In this document: positions 57,500-64,000 of the stretch, in pieces | Layout of the letters: every line of letters starts with the position of its first letter | Numbering within the stretch: position 1 is the stretch's first letter | Origin: Sclerodactyla briareus | Lineage: Eukaryota > Echinodermata > Holothuroidea > Dendrochirotida > Sclerodactylidae | NCBI GenBank assembly: GCA_026419785.1 | Contig: JAODTK010005905.1 | Location: 408,001-472,000 of the forward strand | Reading direction: 5' to 3' | Length of the DNA stretch: 64,000 nt | Translations under genes and position numbers: made by a program | The notes under the pieces: generated by a model | Told to the model about the DNA's origin: nothing | Databases searched by the model: none | Seen by the model: the letters and a program-made list of their open reading frames with translations, nothing else

Positions 57500-58050
57500 T
57501 TGAAACAAACCAAATATTGTTATAGTTATTTTGCATGGTTTATGTCAAAATCCTATTTTGCATGGTTTATTAATTCCAAATTTCAAGTGTTTTATTAGAT
57601 TTTCATGAAGTTTGATGTGTATGGCTACCTTCGTCCCCAAAAATGGTAACATTGAGTCACTGGGGGTTTGCAGTGTGTATAATAAATGCCCGTTTCATGC
57701 AATGAATGTCATGTTTTGTTGGAATCCCATGCAATGTATTGAGGTGGTCCGCTATTGGTCCTTAGAATTTAAAGTGGAAAATTGGGTCATGGAAGTTGAA
57801 TATTGTGTTTTACCCTTTCACATAATTTAGTCATTATTCCCCAAAACTTAAAATCCTTTAGTAGACAACTGGTCGATGATCCTTCTTACGAATTGAAATT
57901 GGTCACTGATTGTAGGCTGTTTCTGTTAAATGCTAATACCAAAAGCAACACATGGAATGCCTTGTAATTGTTTGCTGGTGACTATAGAAGTGAACACTGA
58001 GCGCGCACCAGGCGAGACAACCGAGACCACTGGGGGCGATCGCCTTGGTC
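57500..58050 (+). repeat. Family A, 3' half
   Basis: Interior text then 'acatggaatgccttgtaatt', 'caccaggcgagacaaccgag' and 'gggggcgatcgccttgg'. The left part is missing. Confidence 0.6.
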
Positions 58051-60360
58051 CCATCGTTCTACTTCTAAGATTTAAAGCAAACGTGTTCTACCACTTCCCC
58101 CAAATCAGAAGGGCCGTACCTATGCCAGCTCAACAGCAATTTTTTTCTCCTTTCAACTTTATTAATTTACCGCTTTTGCCCTACGATTGCATGAGGACCA
58201 ATTTGTTGCCTGATGTGCTCAAACAAGCTGACACTGGCACATTGGCTTTGCGTAATAGTTAGGGCGCAATTCTCCTGGGTGAAAGTTGAGGGTCCCATTG
58301 GTCAAGAGTGAAAACAACATATGTACGGAGGACTTCAAAAAAGGTGGGGATCCCGACCCCACAAAAACTGCGCCCTTGGAAATAGCCTAGCAGATACCAA
58401 CAACCATACAACCCGCATAACACTCATTGGGCAAACATTCATTTTCATTTATTTTTTTTTTCAAACCCCAATTTAGGTGACATTGTGAAATCCATGCCAT
58501 ATAGTAAAAGAGTGGTAAAAGTAATCAACGGATGCTACAGAACCAGGGAATCAGGTCATAATACCCTAGATTGGGTCGGGCCAAGCCGAACATCGAACGA
58601 AAAATAACTAAATTCGGAGAAATAATAGAGAAATTTGGGCAAATAAAAATGAAAAGTTTTTAATTAGAAATTGGTGGCGAATTTTTGCTAATCAGATATT
58701 CCAAAACACCCCAAAAAAAATTGTCGCGCATCAGCCCTGATATGAGTCGGTATTGTGCCTATAACTGCATAGAAATTCACTTGGTGCCTTTTGTGTCTTG
58801 GGGTAAGTTCTTGCCCCAATCTTTTGAACCTGTGAACGTGTAACGTAACCTGGTCATTTTATTATAGATTATACGCCGCTGGCGGTGGTTCACAGTGATA
58901 ATCCAAATTTGATGATTGTCTAAACTTATTCCAATATTTGTCAAACCAAACAATAATCCCGTTTGGAAATTGTCTAAGGTCCACTAATTCCAGATGCGGA
59001 CCCCAGGTTAATAAGTCCTGGACCCGACTAGGGCCCTAGTGGAAGGATTACCCAAATTTCATACGATTTTCGAATTTTAAATCCAATTGCCAAAAGTGCC
59101 TAATTTTCAAGTGTTTCGCACAGAATGGCATTTTTCTTCCAGGTGTTGTTAATATTCGATGTGAATGCTTCGGTCATTTTGTTCACCGAATAATTTCAAA
59201 GCCTGGGCCCCCCCCCCCGCCAATTTTGTCTGAATCAAAAATTGGACGAAAATTCTGGAAATTTGGGAAGTGGAAAAGGCAAGTGGAAAATGCCTGCGCT
59301 GGTAGTTTCCAATGACTGACTTGTAAAATTCTTTCTTGCAGAATTTTCTGCTCCCAATTGGATGGTCTCCCTTATGCCTATGGCTTTCCCTTCGATCGCC
59401 CCAGGGCCGTTTTCGGTATAAACCCTGGTCCCACCAAACAGCCAGAGTGGAAAAGGTACTCAAAAAAATAACCAATGTGGTGATATTGGTAAAGCATCTA
59501 GTATGCACAATGACACTTGTTCGTCGCTTTTCTCGAATCACACATGGGTTGATGGGTGTAATTGAGCCTGGCAAGTGCCACTTCCGGCTATCTGGAGGGT
59601 AGAAAAATCTAAAATTTTCTTCCTCATACCAACACTCCATGTGCCAACTATGGTGGCGGTAACGCTTAGATGTTCCATTGCATCACTGTGTCCCCCCCAC
59701 TTTTTTCACAAAACGGAACAACAAAACGCCCCTGACTGGTCACACAACCCTACTCTAATGTGCTCTCTGCCAGTGTGTGATTCTGCATTCCTGCCTGGGG
59801 TAAAGCCATGCTAAAAAATGTGGATATTTAAACTGTCCTCAGGAATTCCCCTGTGTGTTATTGTGAATAAATGGAGAACATCCTAAATGTTATCACTGTT
59901 ATAACCGGTATGGCGTGGTGAACTTGACTGATGAACAACAAACAGAGGCCAAACACCATGCTTTTCTACCATTGCATTGTGAAATTATAATTGACTCATC
60001 AGGTAGTAAGTGGCGCGGGAAAGAAAACAATACAAACCTCCTCCAACAATACCCGGTGCAGCTCGGTCGGGGGGTCGTGCAGCCTACAAGCCAGCGCAAT
60101 ACACTGTGCTGCCATCCCTATTGTTATCTACTGAAGGGCATTGAAAACTTTGAGTTCACAACTGCCCGACATACAAACATCAATATAAATGTACTACATG
60201 TAGTCTTTCAAATCTGAAATTTGACACTGTTCATTGTTCGTTGTTATGCTTTCTCCTTATACCGCAAACGAATGAGTTTGCAACGACAACATTCTGACAT
60301 TTATACTATAATATAATTTTTGTGACAATCTAATTTTTGGCACATTTAGCTTGTAACACA
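58051..60360. other. Unassigned stretch with one exon-like segment
   Basis: Mostly anonymous. At 59340-59457 a ttctttcttgcag acceptor-like string is followed by an open frame reading CSQLDGLPYAYGFPFDRPR, then AVFGINPGPTKQPEWKR, with gtactc next. The minus-strand frame at 59149-59640 (163 codons) overlaps it. I recognise neither product. Confidence 0.3.
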
Positions 60361-60377
60361 ATAACGACCCCCCCGGT

Positions 60378-60489
60378 CGGAACATAGGGAGGTTAGAATA
60401 CAAAGAGTAATATAGAATATAGAGACATTTGTTTTCAAATAAAAGAACTCCCTATGTTTCGAAACATAGGGAGATCGGAACATAGGGAG
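60378..60489. repeat. Perfect 26-bp palindrome with flanking half-sites
   Basis: CTCCCTATGTTTC at 60448-60460 is followed directly by its exact reverse complement at 60461-60473. The related half-site CGGAACATAGGGAG occurs at 60378-60391 and again at 60476-60489. The arrangement suggests joined ends of an inverted-repeat element. Confidence 0.7.
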
Positions 60490-60639
60490 TTGGAATCGGG
60501 ATTAAACCTCGTGAACACCATTTTTCCCCAGTTGGGGTAGAGGGATAGAGACAAGACTATCCATTTCTTAAAAAGGTAGCATAATAAAAGTCTTCTGGAG
60601 GTTGTTGCAGGAAATGTTTGCTTATTTAGTTTTTTTGGT

Positions 60640-61110
60640 CCATACGTGACCTTGAATGAACTTTGATGTACATAAGGAAGGGTTTTTATGAAAATGTTAC
60701 CCTTGATAACATACAGCATGTCCCAAAATTTTCACAGCCATTGCACACCTCATCAGAAATTATTGCAGAAAATGTTTTAAGTTTGGCATTTCTTCTGTCT
60801 TGACCTCGAATGACCTTTTATGACGTTTTTTATAAAAATGCTGCCTCATGGATGCACAAGCCCCAAAAGCAATTATGTAATCAGGTAACACACGCCCTAT
60901 GCTATCCGCCCCAAAGGTATCCAAATCGACCTTTGGCCCCTTGTAACTCTAAGACCAGGTGTCAGATCGAAACAAGAGTTGGTTTTGTCTATGTAGCAGA
61001 CAGAGAACTATCACATATCCAAAAATTGACATTTTTATTTCTTTGCCCCTGTACTCCTAGAATAAGCACATTGACTTGACCTTGACCTTTTGACCCCTCT
61101 TAGCTGTTGT
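60640..61110 (-). repeat. Family C repeat, reverse orientation
   Basis: 'cgtgaccttgaatgaacttt', 'acatacagcatgtcccaaaa', 'accaggtgtcagatcgaaac' and 'gaccttgaccttttgacc' are the reverse complement of the family C order. Confidence 0.6.
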
Positions 61111-61215
61111 TTAATCCACTGAACCCAAAATTACCCTGACCACTCTCTACGAGCACCTAGACTGCCTATTCCAATGTCCACTGGCCATTTAACAAAATTC
61201 GAAAAATTGCGTACT

Positions 61216-61600
61216 TTATTGTCTCGCCTGAATGAAATTCGGAAGGATATTTAGTGGTCACTATGGCGTGTGTGTGTGTGTGCGTGTGTGTGTGTGTGTG
61301 GGTTTGTGTGTGTCCACTTTTCTCGTGAGCAGGATATCTGTCGAACGGCAAGTGCAATTGCGACAAAGTTTTCAGGGTAGCATCCGGGGTTGGGTTAATA
61401 CGATCTGATAGATTTTGGGCACGCAGTCACTAATTAAGTAAGGTATTGGCCTATTTGTGTAATTTATTGTTTAGGCTCGGGAGCAAGATTACTGATGACC
61501 GTGGGTGCTATGTGACTTGGTTTGGAACTAGCTTCGGGATATGCTGTAGAACTGAGCTGCATCAGATTTTCCGGCGTAAAATAGGGTCCTCAAAGGTCAA
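61216..61600 (+). repeat. Family A 5' half with TG microsatellite
   Basis: Starts TGTCTCGCCTGAATGAAATT, TG run at 61268-61313, then 'gagcaggatatctgtcgaac' and 'gttgggttaatacgatctga'. It breaks off into family C-like text near 61590. Confidence 0.6.
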
Positions 61601-64000
61601 TTAGGGGTAATAAACTGTTTTTTGGCCATAACTTGGGAACCAAATGCTGCCGAGGTGGGGAGTGCCCATTGGTGCTTCACCTCGTTGACCTCCATCTGTG
61701 TGCCTTTGACCTCAATTTTACCTCTCCATATTTTTGGCCGATCGAATTTTCGTGGCCATTTTCGGATCTCGAGGGTACTTTCCGATCGGAAATGACCATA
61801 ATTTTGACCCATGTGACCCAATGTTAAGATATGAGTCACAAGTTTTCATTCGAAATTAGTGCAGTTAGGATATAGTTTCGTAGTGGATTTTCATGGTGAT
61901 TTTTAGAATGAGCGGGTCAAACTCCCCGGCACTGAGGTTAAATGGTCAAAGGTCAAAAGTTGAATGAATGTGCTTATTTTATCAGTTTTACAACAGGGCA
62001 AAGAAAATTTCAACTGTCAATTTTTGTCAAAATTTGGTATCTGGCAAGAGTCTTCTGTGTGCTGAATAGACGAAACAACATCCCGCTTCAATCGGGCACT
62101 CGGTTCTCTCAAGTTCGTGGGGTCAAAGGTTGGGTTTTGATACCTTTTTGCAATAGACGCAGTAATACTTTTTGGGATACATAATGCTTGTAGGACTGCA
62201 GGCATCTCACTAGAGTAACATTTTTCATAAAAAACTGCCATGGCATCAGAGGTCATTCAAGGTCCTTATGGAAGAAACTAATATTTTGGAGACACCCTTA
62301 CACTGACAGTTGCTTGGCATGTTTGCATTTCAGGACAGGGTGTACGACATGGAGGAGAACATTTTACATAAAAAAACCTATGTCGTCCAAGGTCATTTCA
62401 GGTCACTTATTGGCATATAACTGCCCACTAAGATGTGTTCTGCAACAACTTCCCGTGACCTTTCCTTATGTGGTTGAATAATTTCAGGACAGGTTGTATC
62501 CCATCTAGGGTTACATTTTTATAAAATGGTCATGGTCATGCCCTAGGTCATCAAAGGTCAATTTGAGGTCAAAAACTGATTTTGGAAGTACGCTTTCTGC
62601 ACTAGCACTGGGCGTGTTCATCAGAATTCAAAATGTTCCTAGAGGGGATGTATCACATGGAAGGTTTATTCCAATTTTTTAAAACCTGCCATGTCATTAA
62701 AGGGTCATTCAATGTCATTTAGGGCAAAAACTGTTTTCCTTTTTTCTGGCCGGAACGGAGAATTGAATATCTGTGAAGGCTGGAAGTTCACCATTGTGGA
62801 ATATACTTGTTACCTGCATGTGTGTGGACTCTTACCTTAATTTTGCCCTCTGTCGGGTGGGTCATGTGGTTAAAGGTTGAGTCCTTGAATAAATGGTGCT
62901 TATTAAGGAGTTAACGGCAAAAAAAATAGAACTGGTTATTTTTGATATGTGATAGACCTTTGTGTGCTTTATGAGGAGACCAACCTCCCGTCGCTCGGAC
63001 GCATACTTTAGTGGTTACAAGGGGTCAAGTTTAATTTAAATAGCTTTTCGCAATACATTAGGCGTGTTCATTGGCATCAATATGCTTCTAGGAGTGGATG
63101 CATCACATGGAGAGTAAACAATTTTTTTATTAAAAACTGCCCATGTCATTGAAGGTCATTAAAGGTCACGTAGGGGTCCAAAACTGATTTTAAATACTTG
63201 TTTGGCCATAGCACTGGGCGTGTTATCCGAATGGCAAAATTCTCATAGGAGTGGATGTTCACATGGAGAGTACAATTTTTATAAAAACTGTCGTGTCATG
63301 GAAGGTCATTCAAAGTCAACTAATGGGTCAAAAACTGTTTTCTGTTTCTCTGGCCAGTAATCGGAGAATTGAATTATCTGTGAAGGCTGAAGGTTCACCA
63401 TTGTAGTATAATTGTTGACCTGCATTGTGTGTGACCTCTGACCTCAATTTGACCTCTGTCGGGTGGTCATGTGGTTAAAGGTTTAAGTCTTGAATAAATG
63501 TGCTTTTATTTAAGGAGTTACGGGCAAAAAAAATAGAAACGGTTAATTTTTGGATATGTTCTAGACCCTTTGTGTGCTTTAAATCGGGAAACCAACCCCC
63601 CTTTCGATCGGACGCATACCTTTGGTAGTTACAAGGGGTTCAAAGTTTAATTTAATTTAATAGCTTTTTCATCAATAACATTAGGCGTGTTCATTGGAAT
63701 GCAATATGTTCTAGGAGTGGCTGCATCACATGGAGATAAACAGTTTCTTTCATAAACAAGCATTTCATTAAAGGTCACTTAAGGGGTCAAAACTGATTTA
63801 AATAACTTTTTTGGCCAATAGCACTGGGCCGTGTTATCAGAATGCAAAAATGCTCTTAGGAGTGGATTATCACATGGAGAGTACACTTTTCATAAAACTG
63901 CATGTCCTAAAGGTCTTCAAGGCACTTAGGGGTCAAAAACTGTTTTCTGGCCTAATCGGAGAATTGAATATCTGTGAAGGCTGGGAAGGTTCACCATTGT
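61600..64000 (+). repeat. Family C tandem array, period about 600 bp
   Basis: The landmark 'ggagaattgaatatctgtga' occurs near 62757, 63362 and 63957. Between occurrences the segment order repeats: 'ttcaccattgt', 'gacctctgtcgggtgg', 'atgtgcttttatttaaggag', 'cttaggcgtgttc'-like, 'ggagtggatgcatcacatgg', 'tgtcattaaaggtca'. Each 600-bp unit also contains two weaker sub-units, each with a 'ggcgtgttc...cacatggaga' block. The array continues past the window edge. Confidence 0.75.

Noticed and set aside
59149-59640. 163-codon minus-strand frame
   Set aside because: No recognisable motif and overlapping plus-strand frames of similar length. Kept only as part of an unassigned stretch.

Overview
The window looks like unpolished or repeat-rich genomic DNA of a marine invertebrate animal. 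A non-vertebrate deuterostome is my guess, at low confidence. There are GT-AG introns, no operon-like gene packing, many interspersed repeats, TG and TCTA microsatellites, animal-type LINE, Tc1, hAT-like and tyrosine-recombinase (YR) elements, and exons of an animal BEACH-WD40 gene.

The only host gene I can identify is on the plus strand. It is the C-terminal part of a neurobeachin/LRBA family protein, seen as six successive exon types at about 11.07, 16.51, 25.83, 28.30 (copied again at 30.80), 34.17 and 38.77 kb. Together they read in order through the PH-BEACH/WD40 linker and the WD40 repeats. The last WD40 exons are not recognised. Introns of 2-9 kb are filled with mobile elements. A roughly 2.5 kb block containing one WD40 exon is tandemly duplicated (about 26.74-29.28 and 29.28-31.79 kb). 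Several exons need single-base corrections to stay in frame.

Two large related elements occupy 2.26-8.52 kb (copy A) and 16.80-24.70 kb (copy B). Both have long inverted terminal repeats, a third complementary copy of the end sequence near the right end, and a decayed YR-like reading frame. This architecture recalls DIRS-type elements. Copy B is interrupted inside its right terminal repeat by a 3,532-bp insertion (21091-24622) with a TA target duplication. The insertion has direct repeats of 169 and 145 bp at its ends, inner inverted repeats, a decayed Tc1-like transposase, and an uninterrupted 211-codon HUH-type Rep endonuclease exon on the minus strand. Upstream of that exon is a perfect 9-bp-stem hairpin. 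This nested Rep element is the most interesting object in the window.

The rest is mostly repeat. Family A is about 0.9-1.2 kb, with ends TGTCTCGCCTG/CAGGCGAGACA followed by GCGATCGC. Family B is a roughly 330-bp, tandem-prone unit around 'CTCGACCCCACC'. Family C is rich in AGGTCA. Family D has copies at 8.5-9.8 and 54.3-55.7 kb. There are also two hAT-like non-autonomous elements, an element with TATATCCCCACTT ends, a minisatellite with a period of about 107 bp (50.9-52.6 kb), a roughly 600-bp tandem array at the right edge, and three LINE fragments. No tRNA, rRNA or CRISPR feature was recognised.
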